A DNA stretch of 64,000 bases from Sphingomonas sp. BT-65. GTDB lineage: Bacteria; Pseudomonadota; Alphaproteobacteria; Sphingomonadales; Sphingomonadaceae. Of this stretch, positions 16,123-25,079 are shown piece by piece. The stretch covers positions 2,170,001 to 2,234,000 of the forward strand of contig NZ_JAPCIA010000001.1 in assembly GCF_026107375.2 (NCBI RefSeq). Reading direction: 5' to 3'. The position numbers and the translations under genes are program-made. The notes under the pieces are model-generated. The model was not told where the DNA came from. It worked only from the letters and a program-made list of their open reading frames with translations, and searched no databases. Position 1 is the stretch's first letter; each line of letters begins with the position of its first letter.

Positions 16123-18375
16123 TTACTTCTTCGCTGAATCCGGTTCGGCCCGCGCGGTGAGCGCGGGCCGCATCGTTTTGGCGATGTCGATGTCGTCCTG
16201 CGCGACCAACGCCTCGAGGAAGGCGATGCGCGCATCGCACTTGGCCTTCACGTCGCTGCCCTCCATCGCCGCGCCGAGACGCTCGGCCTTCGCGGCGTCG
16301 TCATTGGCGGCGACGCGGAGCAGCTCGTTCGCCGGGATCTCGCGCCCCCGCGCCAGATCGCTGGCGCTCGCCGGATAGCTCCCCGCGACCTTGAGTGCGT
16401 GACGATAGTGCCGCTCGCGCAGCGTCTCGCTGATTTGCGGCGACTTGCCTTCGCCCGCACCCGAGGCGCAGGCGCGGACATCGAGACCGCGATATTCGCG
16501 CAGCGTGGCAAGGCGGATGTCCATTTCCGCTGCAAGCAAGGCGGCCGGCGCGCGTGGCAAGCGCTCCCGATAGGCGGCGTTGACCAGCCGGTCGATCTCG
16601 CGGCTAGCCTCGGCGCCAGTCTTGGTCCGGTCGGCCTGCTGCTGGCGGAGCAGCGCGACCGCCGAATGGAGCCCGGGATTGCCCATCTTCAATGCGGCGA
16701 AGCCCGGCTCGCGCTGTTCGAGCTGCTTCATCGGATCCGCGGGGACGACGCCCGAGCGCTCGACCGGCGGGGTCGAGAGGATCGCGGCGAACACCAGCAT
16801 GATCCACAACCCCCAGCGCGCCCAGGGCAGCACCGGCACCACCGGGCTGCTGTCGGCGATCTCGCGCACCGCGCCGAGCAGCACCATCCCGGCGATCGCC
16901 GTCGCGCCCCACGGCACCAGCGGCTCGGGCGCGCCGGGCAGCTGGAAGCGGATGATGGCCGACAGGATCAGCGTCACCGTAATCGCCAGCGCGGCCAGCG
17001 TCGGCCACCGCACGACCCGCCACAGCGCCGCCGCGAGCCCGGCGCTGCCCGAAAAGGCGATCAACGCCGACGCAGCCGCGAACACGCTCAGCGCGAGCTT
17101 CTCCGGCCCCGAGAGCGCGAAGAACGCCGCGCCGCCGATCAGCGCAAGCACGGCGAACGAGAAGATCTTGTAGAGCGGACTGCCGATCGCGGGCTCGCGT
17201 CCCACGGTCACCGCCATCCAGCCGGTCGCGACCGTGCAGAGGGCGGAAACGATCCCCGCGGTCCATGCGCCAGCCGGGAGCACCACGAGCAGCAATGCGG
17301 CGACCAGCCAGGGCACCGGCCAGGCATCCGCGAGCCAGCCGGGCGCCTCGTCCGCCATCTCGCGCCGCTCACGCCACGGCACGACGATCCGCAGCCGGAC
17401 GAACGGAAAGGCGATGCCGGAGAGGAGCGCCGCGGCAGCACCCCCGATCCGCGCCGCCGGCGTCTCGGCGACGAGCGCGACGACGCCCGCCAGCGCAGCG
17501 GCGAGCAGCAGCGTGGCGAGGTCAACGAAGCCGAAGCGCGGCGCGTCGAGATGCGCGCGCCACCACGCCGCCGCATCGGGATCGAAACTGTGGGCGATCC
17601 CCGGCGTCTGATAGTCGGCGAGATCGAACAATTGCCGCACCTGCGCGGCGATGCCCGGACGCAGCGAGCTGACCCGCCGCTGCCAGCCGGGCGCCTTGGC
17701 GCGCGTGAGCGCATTCCACCCCGCCGACAGCGCATGATCGCCGCGCCGCAGCGCCTGAATCACGCGCCATTCGTCGATCCGCGCGAGGATGCGCCATACC
17801 GACGGCGGATGATTGCCCTCATCCTCCCAGCCAAACGCATCGATCGCATGGCGCAGCACGGGATCGCTGCGCGGGCTGGTGTCGGCGAGCAGGTCGGCGA
17901 GCCAGTTCTCGATCGAATCGCGCACCGCGATCTCGATCAGCGCGGGCGCGGCGAGAATCGCGTCGAGCTGCGCGGTCAGCGCGGCGGCGTCGCCGTGCCA
18001 CGGACCGCGCAACCCGGCGTCGAGTGCGGCGGTGCGGCGGCGCAGTTCCTCGTGATCGGCGGCGCGAGCCTCGGCGAGCGGATCGGGCTCGGGCGGCGCG
18101 GGATCGAAGGCCGGCACCGGATCAGGCGATTGCAGCGGTTCGGCCAGCTCGACAGCGAATGCCGGCTCCTGTGCAACGGCCTCTTCATCCGATTCCTCCC
18201 AGTCGACATCATATTCGACCCAGCGCAGCGCCGCCTCATAGGCTTCGCGCAGCGCCATGAAGCCCTGCGGATCGTCCTCGGGATTGGTGACGCGCAGCTT
18301 CTTGGCATAGGCGCGGCGAATCGTCGCGCGGTCGCTCTTGCGCGGCACGCCGAGCACCTGCCACCAGCTCTTCAC
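16123..18375 (-). CDS. Polytopic membrane protein with degenerate J-domain (HscC partner)
   Basis: A 750-residue protein with an N-terminal J-like domain (SWWQVLGVPRKSDRATIRRA, then YAKKLRVTNPEDDPQGFMAL) and an acidic linker to about residue 100. A helical region follows to about 260. A hydrophobic part with several membrane spans lies at about 280-560, and a soluble C-terminus ends the protein. The HPD triad that activates Hsp70 is replaced by N31-P32-E33. The start overlaps the hscC stop by 4 nt (ATGA), so the two are one unit. E. coli HscC likewise partners with unusual J-proteins (DjlB/DjlC), which supports a co-chaperone role; the function itself is inferred. Confidence 0.8.
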   Translation of the reverse strand: MKSWWQVLGVPRKSDRATIRRAYAKKLRVTNPEDDPQGFMALREAYEAALRWVEYDVDWEESDEEAVAQEPAFAVELAEPLQSPDPVPAFDPAPPEPDPLAEARAADHEELRRRTAALDAGLRGPWHGDAAALTAQLDAILAAPALIEIAVRDSIENWLADLLADTSPRSDPVLRHAIDAFGWEDEGNHPPSVWRILARIDEWRVIQALRRGDHALSAGWNALTRAKAPGWQRRVSSLRPGIAAQVRQLFDLADYQTPGIAHSFDPDAAAWWRAHLDAPRFGFVDLATLLLAAALAGVVALVAETPAARIGGAAAALLSGIAFPFVRLRIVVPWRERREMADEAPGWLADAWPVPWLVAALLLVVLPAGAWTAGIVSALCTVATGWMAVTVGREPAIGSPLYKIFSFAVLALIGGAAFFALSGPEKLALSVFAAASALIAFSGSAGLAAALWRVVRWPTLAALAITVTLILSAIIRFQLPGAPEPLVPWGATAIAGMVLLGAVREIADSSPVVPVLPWARWGLWIMLVFAAILSTPPVERSGVVPADPMKQLEQREPGFAALKMGNPGLHSAVALLRQQQADRTKTGAEASREIDRLVNAAYRERLPRAPAALLAAEMDIRLATLREYRGLDVRACASGAGEGKSPQISETLRERHYRHALKVAGSYPASASDLARGREIPANELLRVAANDDAAKAERLGAAMEGSDVKAKCDARIAFLEALVAQDDIDIAKTMRPALTARAEPDSAKK

Positions 18376-20072
18376 AGGAAGGTTTCACCCTCGAGCGTGT
18401 CGAGCGCCTGGTGCAGCTCCTTGCGCGCGGCCTCGATCGTGCGCGGGTCCTGGGTCTCGAGCGCGGCGCTGAAGCGGCCCAGCACTTCACCCACCCAATA
18501 GCGCTGCTCGCCGAGGAAATTCTCGAAGCATTTCTCGCCGCGCGCGATCGCCGCCTTGTTCTCCGCCTCGTCGCGCGGATGCACCTTCAGCGCGGCGAGC
18601 GATTTGCGCGCCTTGTCCAGCGCTTTCTCGTCCCCGGCCATGCCGTCGTTGATCGTGAGATTCACCGTCTCGCCGGTCTGCGCGACGATGATGTCAACCT
18701 CGAGCAGCCCGCTGACGTCGTAGGAGAAGCGGACATCGACCTGCTGCCCCGCCGGCCCGCGCGGCACGCGGACCGAGGTGCGGCCGATCTCGACATTGTC
18801 GCGCACCAGCCGCGCCTCGCCCTGGAAGATGCCGAAATCGACCTTGGTCTGGTTGTCGTGCATCGTGCCGAAGCTGTGGATGCGGCTCGCCGGGATCACC
18901 GTGCCGCGCTCGATGATCGGGGCGAACAGCCCGTCCTCGATCCCGCCGCCGGGCAGCCGCCGCGAATGCTCGACGCCGAGCGAGTAGGGGCAGACGTCGG
19001 TCACGACGACTTCCTTGAGCGCCACGTCGCGCGACTTGAGCCCGGCCTGCACCGCCGCGCCCAGCGCCACCGCCTCGTCCGGGTTGACCGTGGCGTTGGG
19101 GAAGCGGCCGAACATGCGCGTGACCGCGCTGCGCACCAGCGGCATGCGCGTCGCGCCGCCGATCAGGATGATCTCGGAAAGCTCGGCGCTCTTGATCCCT
19201 GAATCGCGCATCGAGCGCAGCACCGGCTCGCGCAGCCGGTCGATCAGCGGCTTGGCCGCCTCCTCGAACGCCTGGGTGGTGACGGTGTGGCGATATTCGG
19301 CGTCGTTCCAGACGAGGCGCATCTCCGCCTCAGCCCCGCTGCTCAGCGCCCGGCGCGCGCGCTCGGCGGTCTCGCGCAGTTTCTGGTGAAGCGGATCATC
19401 GCCGCGTCCCGCTTCACCGAATGCCTCGGTATGGGCTTCGCGCATCAACCCGACGAGCAACTCGTTGAAGTCCTCGCCGCCAAGGTGATTGTCGCCGGTC
19501 GAAGCGCGCACCTCGATGATCCCCTCGAAAATCTCGACGATCGACACGTCGAACGTGCCGCCGCCGAGATCGAACACCAGGAAGCGCGATTCGTCCTCAA
19601 GCTGGTGGATGCCATAAGCGAGCGCGGCGGCGGTGGGCTCGTTGACCAGCCGCTCGACCTTGAGGCCCGCAAGCTCGCCCGCGCGGTGCGTCGCCTTGCG
19701 CTGCTTGTCGTTGAAATAAGCGGGGACGGTGATCACCGCCTCGATCACCTCTTCGCCCAGAAACGCCTCGGCATCGGCCTTGAGGCTGCGCAGCACCAGC
19801 GCCGAGAGCTCCTCGGGCGTGAACTCGCGCTTGCCGAGCCGAGCGGTGCGGCGCGTGCCCATATAGCGCTTGAACGCGGTGGCGGTGACCTCGGGGTGGC
19901 TCGCCATGCGCTCACGCGCGGCGAGGCCGGTGATCACCTCGCCATCGTCGCCGATACTCACTGCGCTGGGGGTGAGGACGTGCCCGAGCCGGTTGGGCAC
20001 GAGCACCGCCTCCCCGTCGCGCCAGACCGCCGCGGCACTGTTCGTGGTGCCGAGGTCGATACCGATGATCAT
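18372..20072 (-). CDS. hscC: HscC-type Hsp70 chaperone
   Basis: A 566-residue Hsp70, shorter than DnaK (about 640) and close to E. coli HscC. The nucleotide-binding domain has IIGIDLGTTNSAAAVWRDG (phosphate 1), VITVPAYFNDKQRKAT, VNEPTAAALAYG, LVFDLGGGTFDVSIVE and IILIGGATRMPLVR. The linker reads VVVTDVCPYSLGVE in place of DnaK's VLLLDVTPLSLG, and the substrate domain is followed by a short helical lid. HscC is a specialised Hsp70 with narrow substrate range. It starts the leftward unit with the J-like membrane protein; no grpE or dnaJ is near. Confidence 0.92.
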   Translation of the reverse strand: MIIGIDLGTTNSAAAVWRDGEAVLVPNRLGHVLTPSAVSIGDDGEVITGLAARERMASHPEVTATAFKRYMGTRRTARLGKREFTPEELSALVLRSLKADAEAFLGEEVIEAVITVPAYFNDKQRKATHRAGELAGLKVERLVNEPTAAALAYGIHQLEDESRFLVFDLGGGTFDVSIVEIFEGIIEVRASTGDNHLGGEDFNELLVGLMREAHTEAFGEAGRGDDPLHQKLRETAERARRALSSGAEAEMRLVWNDAEYRHTVTTQAFEEAAKPLIDRLREPVLRSMRDSGIKSAELSEIILIGGATRMPLVRSAVTRMFGRFPNATVNPDEAVALGAAVQAGLKSRDVALKEVVVTDVCPYSLGVEHSRRLPGGGIEDGLFAPIIERGTVIPASRIHSFGTMHDNQTKVDFGIFQGEARLVRDNVEIGRTSVRVPRGPAGQQVDVRFSYDVSGLLEVDIIVAQTGETVNLTINDGMAGDEKALDKARKSLAALKVHPRDEAENKAAIARGEKCFENFLGEQRYWVGEVLGRFSAALETQDPRTIEAARKELHQALDTLEGETFL

Positions 20073-20183
20073 GCTTGGGCCCCCAGTTGAAACCGCGCGA
20101 CTTTAGCGAGAGGCGCGGCGCTGTGAAGCCGTCAACAACCGGCCATAATCGCATTCTAGCGAGTGGCGCGGGAGGACGTGCCG

Positions 20184-20555
20184 ATGAAGCGCCGGATGAT
20201 TGCCGCGATGATGCTGATCGCCTTGCCCGCCAGCGCGCAGGCGATGACCGTCGCGCAGTTCCTGGCCAAGGCCAATGCGCTCAAGGCCAAGGGTTTCCTC
20301 GCGATCGGATCGCCCGACATCAAGCTGCTGCGCGCCGAGGTGCAGAGCGTGGCCGACGCCTATCGCGCCGACCTCACCGCCGCGCGCCAGGCCGGGCGCA
20401 CCCCGCACAGCTGCCCGCCGCCCAAGGGCAAGGCGAAGCTCGGCGCGAACGAGGTGATGGCCGAATTCAACGCGATCCCTACGGCTCAGCGCGGGATGAG
20501 CGTCAAGACCGCCTTCTACGCGATGATGAAGAAGCGCTTCCCCTGCAAAGGCTGA
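20184..20555 (+). CDS. Small exported protein of unknown function
   Basis: A 123-residue protein with a signal peptide (MKRRMIAAMMLIALPASAQA) and a helical mature part of about 100 residues. Visible features are MTVAQFLAKANALKAKGFLA, two well-spaced cysteines (in HSCPPPKG and at the C-terminal FPCKG) that could form a disulphide, and a conserved-looking AFYAMMKKRFPC end. I have the impression of a recurrent alphaproteobacterial family, perhaps related to Rap1a-type proteins, but cannot confirm it. The next gene starts 5 nt later, so the two exported proteins form a pair. Confidence 0.75.
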   Translation: MKRRMIAAMMLIALPASAQAMTVAQFLAKANALKAKGFLAIGSPDIKLLRAEVQSVADAYRADLTAARQAGRTPHSCPPPKGKAKLGANEVMAEFNAIPTAQRGMSVKTAFYAMMKKRFPCKG

Positions 20556-20560
20556 ACCCG

Positions 20561-21466
20561 ATGATCCGCGCCACTCTTGCCCTCATGCTTGCCGGACTGT
20601 CCCCTGCCGCCGGGGACGGGCCGGAGATCCGCACCGCCGACGTCGACCGGTTCTACGCACTCTATGACGCGACCGCCGGCAAGCCGAGCGTCGCGCAGAT
20701 CCAGCGCGACTATCTCGACCATGCCAGCGACGGCTTTGCCGCGTTCATGCGGATGCGCCGGATCACCGCGGAGAGCATCGCCCAGCGGCTCGCCGCGCAG
20801 CCCGATCTCTATGTGAAGGCGCGCGGCTGCGCCAGCCACCTGCCCGTGATCCGGACCCGGCTTGCGGCAGACCTCGGTAAGCTCCGCGATCTCTATCCCG
20901 AGGCGCGGCTGCCGCCGGTGACGGTCGCGGTCGGCCGCGGCAAGCCGGCCGGCGTCGCCAATGCGGACGGGGTGATGATCGGGCTCGAGGCGCTGTGCGC
21001 GGCGGATTTCGCCGTGGCCGATCCCGAGGATCGCTTCGTCCACGTCATCGCCCATGAATATGTCCATGTTCAGCAGGCGGCCGCCGGATCGGATACCGAT
21101 ACGGGAATGACCGTGCTTCAGGCCGCGCTGGTCGAGGGCGGCGCGGAATTCATCGGCGAGCTGATGTCGGGCGCGGTCGGCTCGCAGCATCTGCACCGCA
21201 TCACCCGCGGGCGCGAAGCGGCGTTCGAGGCCAGCTTCCTCGACGACCTCGACAAGCCCGCCGAGGGATCGCGCTGGCTGTACAACGGCCTCGGCACACC
21301 CGAATGGCCCGGGGATCTTGGCTATTGGGTCGGCTATCGCATCGCCAAGGCCTATTATGTCCGCGCCAAGGACAAGCGCGCCGCGGTGCGCGAGATCATC
21401 GCGCTGCGCGATCCCAAGGCATTCCTCGCCGCGAGCGGCTGGCGCCCGGGCATCACGCTCGACTGA
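20561..21466 (+). CDS. Exported putative zinc protease (DUF2268-like, HEYVH)
   Basis: A 301-residue protein with a short signal-like N-terminus (MIRATLALMLAGLSPAAG). It carries a gluzincin-type motif HVIAHEYVHVQQ, and further on LVEGGAEFIGELMSG, where the glutamate after HExxH would complete a zinc site. This is the pattern of DUF2268, predicted Zn-dependent proteases. The C-terminal WLYNGLGTPEWPGDLGYWVG is also typical of the family. The substrate is unknown. It follows the small exported protein by 5 nt and converges with the DUF3667 gene. Confidence 0.8.
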   Translation: MIRATLALMLAGLSPAAGDGPEIRTADVDRFYALYDATAGKPSVAQIQRDYLDHASDGFAAFMRMRRITAESIAQRLAAQPDLYVKARGCASHLPVIRTRLAADLGKLRDLYPEARLPPVTVAVGRGKPAGVANADGVMIGLEALCAADFAVADPEDRFVHVIAHEYVHVQQAAAGSDTDTGMTVLQAALVEGGAEFIGELMSGAVGSQHLHRITRGREAAFEASFLDDLDKPAEGSRWLYNGLGTPEWPGDLGYWVGYRIAKAYYVRAKDKRAAVREIIALRDPKAFLAASGWRPGITLD

Positions 21467-21467
21467 G

Positions 21468-22529
21468 CTAGCCGAGCAGCCCGAGGCCGAGCAGCAGCAG
21501 CGCGAAGATCACCACGATGAAGGTGATCATGTTGAGCAGCACGAAGGTGCGCAGCAAGGCGCTCCAGCCGCGCAGGCGATAGGCGCCCTTCATCTGGAAA
21601 TAGATGTGCAGCGGCGGGACGAACAACGCCGCCAGCGCGATCACGCTTCCGGCCAGCCCCAGCCCGCCCGCGATCGTCAGCAGGATCGACAGCAGCGACA
21701 TGAACGAGAGCGAATAGGTCACGAACACTGCGTGGTCGTAGCCCTTGAAGCGCCGCTTCCAGAAGAACAGCAGCCACACGAACGGGATCGACAGCGGGAT
21801 CAGTACCCAGCTGAACTTGTAGCTGTTGGTCTGCAGCTTGTAGAGCGCGAGGCCGGGGTTCTGGTTGACCTTCTCGATCCCCTTGTCGATCCGCTTCCAG
21901 CCGGTCTTGAAATTGAGGCCCTTGCCGCTCGCCCGGCTGAGCGAGACCGGGATCTTCTTGAATTCCTCGAGATCATGCGAGAGGCCGGCAATGCGCTTGT
22001 CGAGCTTCTGCGCGCGCTCGCTACCGGGCGTGGCCTTGGCACGCGCTTCCCGCGCGTCGGCGAGCGCGCTCTCGGTATTCTGCCGCGCGAAGGTCAGGCC
22101 CTGCTCGAACTGCGCGGCGGTGCCGACCTCGGCCGGCGGCGAGATGCCCATGATCTGGAGCACCGCGAACATCGTGAAGACCGAGAACAGGAACATCGCC
22201 ATCGGCGAGACGAAGCGCGCGCGCTCGCCATGGATGTAGCGCCGCGTCAGCTCGCCGGGACGGAAGAACAGCAGCGGCAGCGTGTTCCACAGCTTGCCCT
22301 CGAAATGGACGACGCCGTGCAGGATCTCGTGCCCGATCGCGCCGATCGTGCGGTGGACATGCCCCGCCTGGCCGCAGTGGTGGCAGTGCGGGCCGATGAG
22401 GCGCGTGCCGCAATTGAGGCAGATGCCGCCATGCTCGCCGTCACCGTGCGCCTCGCCATGCCGCTTCTCGACCGCGCGGCTCCACAGCGCTCCGCTGACG
22501 ACTTCTCCGGCTGCGTCGAATTCCCCCAT
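21468..22529 (-). CDS. DUF3667 membrane protein with N-terminal zinc ribbon
   Basis: A 353-residue protein. Near the N-terminus CLNCGTRLIGPHCHHCGQ forms a four-cysteine zinc ribbon, followed by the DUF3667 core HEILHGVVHFEGKLWNTLPL and LFFRPGELTRRYIHGERARF. It has about five membrane spans: one after the core, then four clustered in the C-terminal third, with a cytoplasmic helical stretch between. Family function is unknown. The start MGEFDAAGEV was chosen; a longer frame exists but reaches into the proA promoter. It is divergent from proA with about 74 bp between starts. Confidence 0.86.
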   Translation of the reverse strand: MGEFDAAGEVVSGALWSRAVEKRHGEAHGDGEHGGICLNCGTRLIGPHCHHCGQAGHVHRTIGAIGHEILHGVVHFEGKLWNTLPLLFFRPGELTRRYIHGERARFVSPMAMFLFSVFTMFAVLQIMGISPPAEVGTAAQFEQGLTFARQNTESALADAREARAKATPGSERAQKLDKRIAGLSHDLEEFKKIPVSLSRASGKGLNFKTGWKRIDKGIEKVNQNPGLALYKLQTNSYKFSWVLIPLSIPFVWLLFFWKRRFKGYDHAVFVTYSLSFMSLLSILLTIAGGLGLAGSVIALAALFVPPLHIYFQMKGAYRLRGWSALLRTFVLLNMITFIVVIFALLLLGLGLLG

Positions 22530-22603
22530 GAAAGCCCACCTAACAAACCCGCAAAGCAGAGGCGATAGGGACTTTCGCCGCCACCCATGATAGCCCAAGG
22601 GCC

Positions 22604-23872
22604 ATGGACATGATGACGGAGACCTCGCCTGAAGCCCTGATCGCGGACATGGGCGCCCGCGCCCGCGCCGCAGCGGTGACGCTGGCCGCGCTGCCGACCG
22701 CGCGCAAGGCCGAGGGGCTGCGCGCCGCCGCAGCGGAGATGCGCGCGCAGGCCGATGCGATCCTGGCGGCGAATGCGCAGGATGTCGCGGCGGGCGCGGC
22801 GAACGGCCTCAGCGCCGCGCTGCTCGACCGGCTGCGGCTCGATCCGGGCCGGCTGGAGGGCGCGGCGGCGGGCGTCGAGGCAGTCGCGGCGCTTGCTGAT
22901 CCGGTGGGCGAGGTGATCAGCCGCAGCGAGCGGCCCAACGGGCTCCAGCTCAGCCGCGTGCGCGTGCCGATCGGGGTGATCGGGATCATTTACGAAAGCC
23001 GCCCCAACGTCACCGCCGACGCGGCGGCGCTGTGCGTGATGAGCGGCAATGCCGCGATCCTGCGCGGCGGTTCCGAGGCAGCGCACAGCAACCGCGCGAT
23101 CCACGCCGCCTTCGCCGCGGGGCTCGAGCGCGCCGGGCTCCCCGCCGATGCCGCGCAGCTCGTCCCCACCACCGATCGCGCCGCGGTCGGCGCAATGCTG
23201 CGGGCCGAGGGCGCGATCGACCTGGTCGTGCCGCGCGGCGGCAAGAGCCTGGTCGCGCGCGTGCAGGAGGAGGCGCGCGTCCCCGTGCTCGCGCATCTCG
23301 ACGGGATCAACCACACCTATATCGACGGCGCCGCCGACCCGGCGATGGCGCGCGACCTGGCCGTGAACGCCAAGATGCGCCGCACCGGCATCTGCGGCGC
23401 GACCGAGACGCTGCTGATCGACGACGCCTTCGCCGATCCAGCCCCGATCCTGTCGGCGCTCGCCGACACCGGCTGCGAGCTGCGCGGCGACGCCGACATC
23501 CGCGCGCTCGAGCCACGCGTCGTGGCGGCCAATGCCGGGGACTGGGACACCGAGTATCTCGATTCGATCCTGTCGGTGAAGCGAGTCGACGGCGTCGACG
23601 GCGCGATGGCGCATATCGCGGCGCACGGATCGCACCACACCGACGCGATCGTCACCGAGGACGCGGACGCGGCCGAGCGCTTCCTCAACGGCGTCGACAG
23701 CGCCATCGTGATGTGGAACGCCTCGACCCAGTTCGCCGATGGCGGCGAGTTCGGGCTCGGCGCCGAGATCGGCATCGCCACCGGCCGCCTCCATGCCCGC
23801 GGTCCGGTCGCGCTGGAGGGGCTGACGACCTATAAATGGGTGGTGCGCGGGAGCGGACAGACGCGTCCTTGA
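22604..23872 (+). CDS. proA: Glutamate-5-semialdehyde dehydrogenase (gamma-glutamyl phosphate reductase)
   Basis: A 422-residue aldehyde-dehydrogenase-fold enzyme, second step of proline synthesis. Landmarks are [54 protein letters not shown], the catalytic cysteine in [13 protein letters not shown], and [20 protein letters not shown]. Three in-frame ATG codons lie within the first four residues, so the exact start is uncertain by 3 residues. In many sphingomonads proA is followed directly by nadD; here a toxin-antitoxin pair sits between them. Confidence 0.96.
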   Translation: MDMMTETSPEALIADMGARARAAAVTLAALPTARKAEGLRAAAAEMRAQADAILAANAQDVAAGAANGLSAALLDRLRLDPGRLEGAAAGVEAVAALADPVGEVISRSERPNGLQLSRVRVPIGVIGIIYESRPNVTADAAALCVMSGNAAILRGGSEAAHSNRAIHAAFAAGLERAGLPADAAQLVPTTDRAAVGAMLRAEGAIDLVVPRGGKSLVARVQEEARVPVLAHLDGINHTYIDGAADPAMARDLAVNAKMRRTGICGATETLLIDDAFADPAPILSALADTGCELRGDADIRALEPRVVAANAGDWDTEYLDSILSVKRVDGVDGAMAHIAAHGSHHTDAIVTEDADAAERFLNGVDSAIVMWNASTQFADGGEFGLGAEIGIATGRLHARGPVALEGLTTYKWVVRGSGQTRP

Positions 23873-23904
23873 AGTTCCAGCATCATTTGTATACATTCGA
23901 TACA
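23869..23904 (+). promoter_or_regulatory. Candidate promoter and operator of the parDE-like pair
   Basis: A -35-like TTGAAG (23869-23874) and a -10-like TACATT (23892-23897) are 17 bp apart, placing transcription start near the ATG itself. An inverted repeat TGTAT-N7-ATACA (23888-23904) covers the -10 region and touches the start codon, as expected for an autoregulated antitoxin operator. No Shine-Dalgarno is seen, so the mRNA may be leaderless. Confidence 0.5.
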
Positions 23905-24167
23905 TGAGCAAATCAGCCGTCATCACCACCCGTCTCGACGGGGAGACCGCCGATCTGATTGATCAAGCCGCTGCGCGTCACGGTCAAAGCCGATCTTGGT
24001 TCGTTAGTCGTGTCCTTGCTCAAGCTGCCAAGCGCGAAGCAGAGTTTCTCGCCTACATCCAAGAAGGTATCGACGAACTGGATCGCGGCGAGGGAATTCC
24101 GCACGAAGTGGTAATGGCGGAGCTCGATGCGATGATCGCCAAGCATGAGGCTCGATGCCGGGATTGA
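23904..24167 (+). CDS. ParD-like ribbon-helix-helix antitoxin
   Basis: An 87-residue protein. Residues 5-45 form a ribbon-helix-helix DNA-binding domain (AVITTRLDGETADLIDQAAA, HGQSRSWFVSRVL). The C-terminal part (FLAYIQEGIDELDRGEGIPH) resembles ParD/CopG-type antitoxins that wrap a RelE/ParE toxin. The toxin gene overlaps its end by 13 nt. Base composition is lower in GC than proA, consistent with acquisition. Confidence 0.88.
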   Translation: MSKSAVITTRLDGETADLIDQAAARHGQSRSWFVSRVLAQAAKREAEFLAYIQEGIDELDRGEGIPHEVVMAELDAMIAKHEARCRD

Positions 24168-24451
24168 TCTGGGCGCCATCCGCGCGCCGCGATCTGATGA
24201 CGATCGACGAATATCTCAGCGAACATGATCAGCGAGCGGCACTGAACACGCTTCGTGCAATCCGTGTCGCCGCCAATCGACTGACGGAATATCCGCGCAT
24301 CGGCCGAGCCGTTGACCCGCCATTTCGCGTCCTTGGGGTCCGCTCGACCCAATATCTCATCGTTTACCGCCTCAAGGGCGAAGGCGTGGAGATCGCTCGG
24401 GTGCGGCACCGGCGCGAGAATTGGACTTACGACATCGAAGGGGATCTTTGA
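24155..24451 (+). CDS. ParE/RelE-family toxin
   Basis: A 98-residue RelE/ParE-fold protein. Family landmarks are LIWAPSARRDLMTIDEYLSE, AANRLTEYPRIGRAVDPPFR and the C-terminal strand YLIVYRLKGEGVEIARVRHR, closest to ParE (gyrase poison) rather than RelE mRNA interferases. The gene overlaps the antitoxin stop, a normal toxin-antitoxin arrangement, and its own stop overlaps the TTG start of nadD. An alternative start TTG is three codons downstream. Confidence 0.88.
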   Translation: MPGLIWAPSARRDLMTIDEYLSEHDQRAALNTLRAIRVAANRLTEYPRIGRAVDPPFRVLGVRSTQYLIVYRLKGEGVEIARVRHRRENWTYDIEGDL

Positions 24452-25071
24452 AACGCATCGGCCTTCTCGGCGGGTCGTTCAACCCGGCGCATCGCGGGCA
24501 TCGCGCGATCTCGCTCCACGCACTGCGCGCGCTGGGGCTGGACGAGGTGTGGTGGATGGTGTCGCCGGGCAATCCCTTGAAGGAGCGCGAAGGGATGGCG
24601 CCGTTCGCCGCGCGCATCGCCTCGGCCCGCGCCATGGCCAGGCACGCGCCAATCCGTCCCACCGCGGTCGAGAAACGGCTCAAGACGCGCTACACCGTCG
24701 ACACGCTGACCAAGCTCCCCCGCCTCTATCCCAAGCACCGCTTCATCTGGCTGATGGGCGCCGACAACCTCGCGCAATTCGACCAGTGGAAGGGCTGGCG
24801 CCATATTGCGCGACAGGTTCCGATTGCGGTGATCGCGCGCCCGGGTTATGATCGTGACGCCCATGCAAGTCCTGCCATGGGCTGGCTGCGGCGCTTTGTG
24901 CGGCCCGCAGGCCAGGCGAAGAACTGGACGAAGTGGAGTTTGCCGGCCCTGGTGCTGTTGCGCTTCCGCCCCGACCCGACTTCGGCGACCCGCCTGCGCG
25001 CCGCCGACCCCGCCTGGCACCGGCGTTATGCGCCGTCCCCACATCACCGCACGCGCGTCACCAGACGCTAG
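24448..25071 (+). CDS. nadD: Nicotinate-nucleotide adenylyltransferase
   Basis: A 207-residue nucleotidyltransferase that makes NaAD in NAD synthesis. The ATP motif GGSFNPAHRGHRAIS is present, with WWMVSPGNPLKE, ARHAPIRPTAVEKRL, TRYTVDTLTKL and LMGADNLAQFDQWKGW. Translation most likely starts at the TTG that overlaps the toxin stop (TTGA); earlier in-frame codons belong to the toxin region. The C-terminal ISSTxIR-like segment is weak (DPTSATRLRAADPAWHR), a common variant in sphingomonads. It begins the nadD-rsfS-rlmH-envC-ctpA string. Confidence 0.93.
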   Translation: MKRIGLLGGSFNPAHRGHRAISLHALRALGLDEVWWMVSPGNPLKEREGMAPFAARIASARAMARHAPIRPTAVEKRLKTRYTVDTLTKLPRLYPKHRFIWLMGADNLAQFDQWKGWRHIARQVPIAVIARPGYDRDAHASPAMGWLRRFVRPAGQAKNWTKWSLPALVLLRFRPDPTSATRLRAADPAWHRRYAPSPHHRTRVTRR

Positions 25072-25079
25072 GAGTCCCC

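Noticed and set aside
16399-18501. A 700-codon plus-strand open frame opposite the J-like gene
   Set aside because: Antisense to a recognised gene, with Arg/His-rich composition and no start signal or domain.
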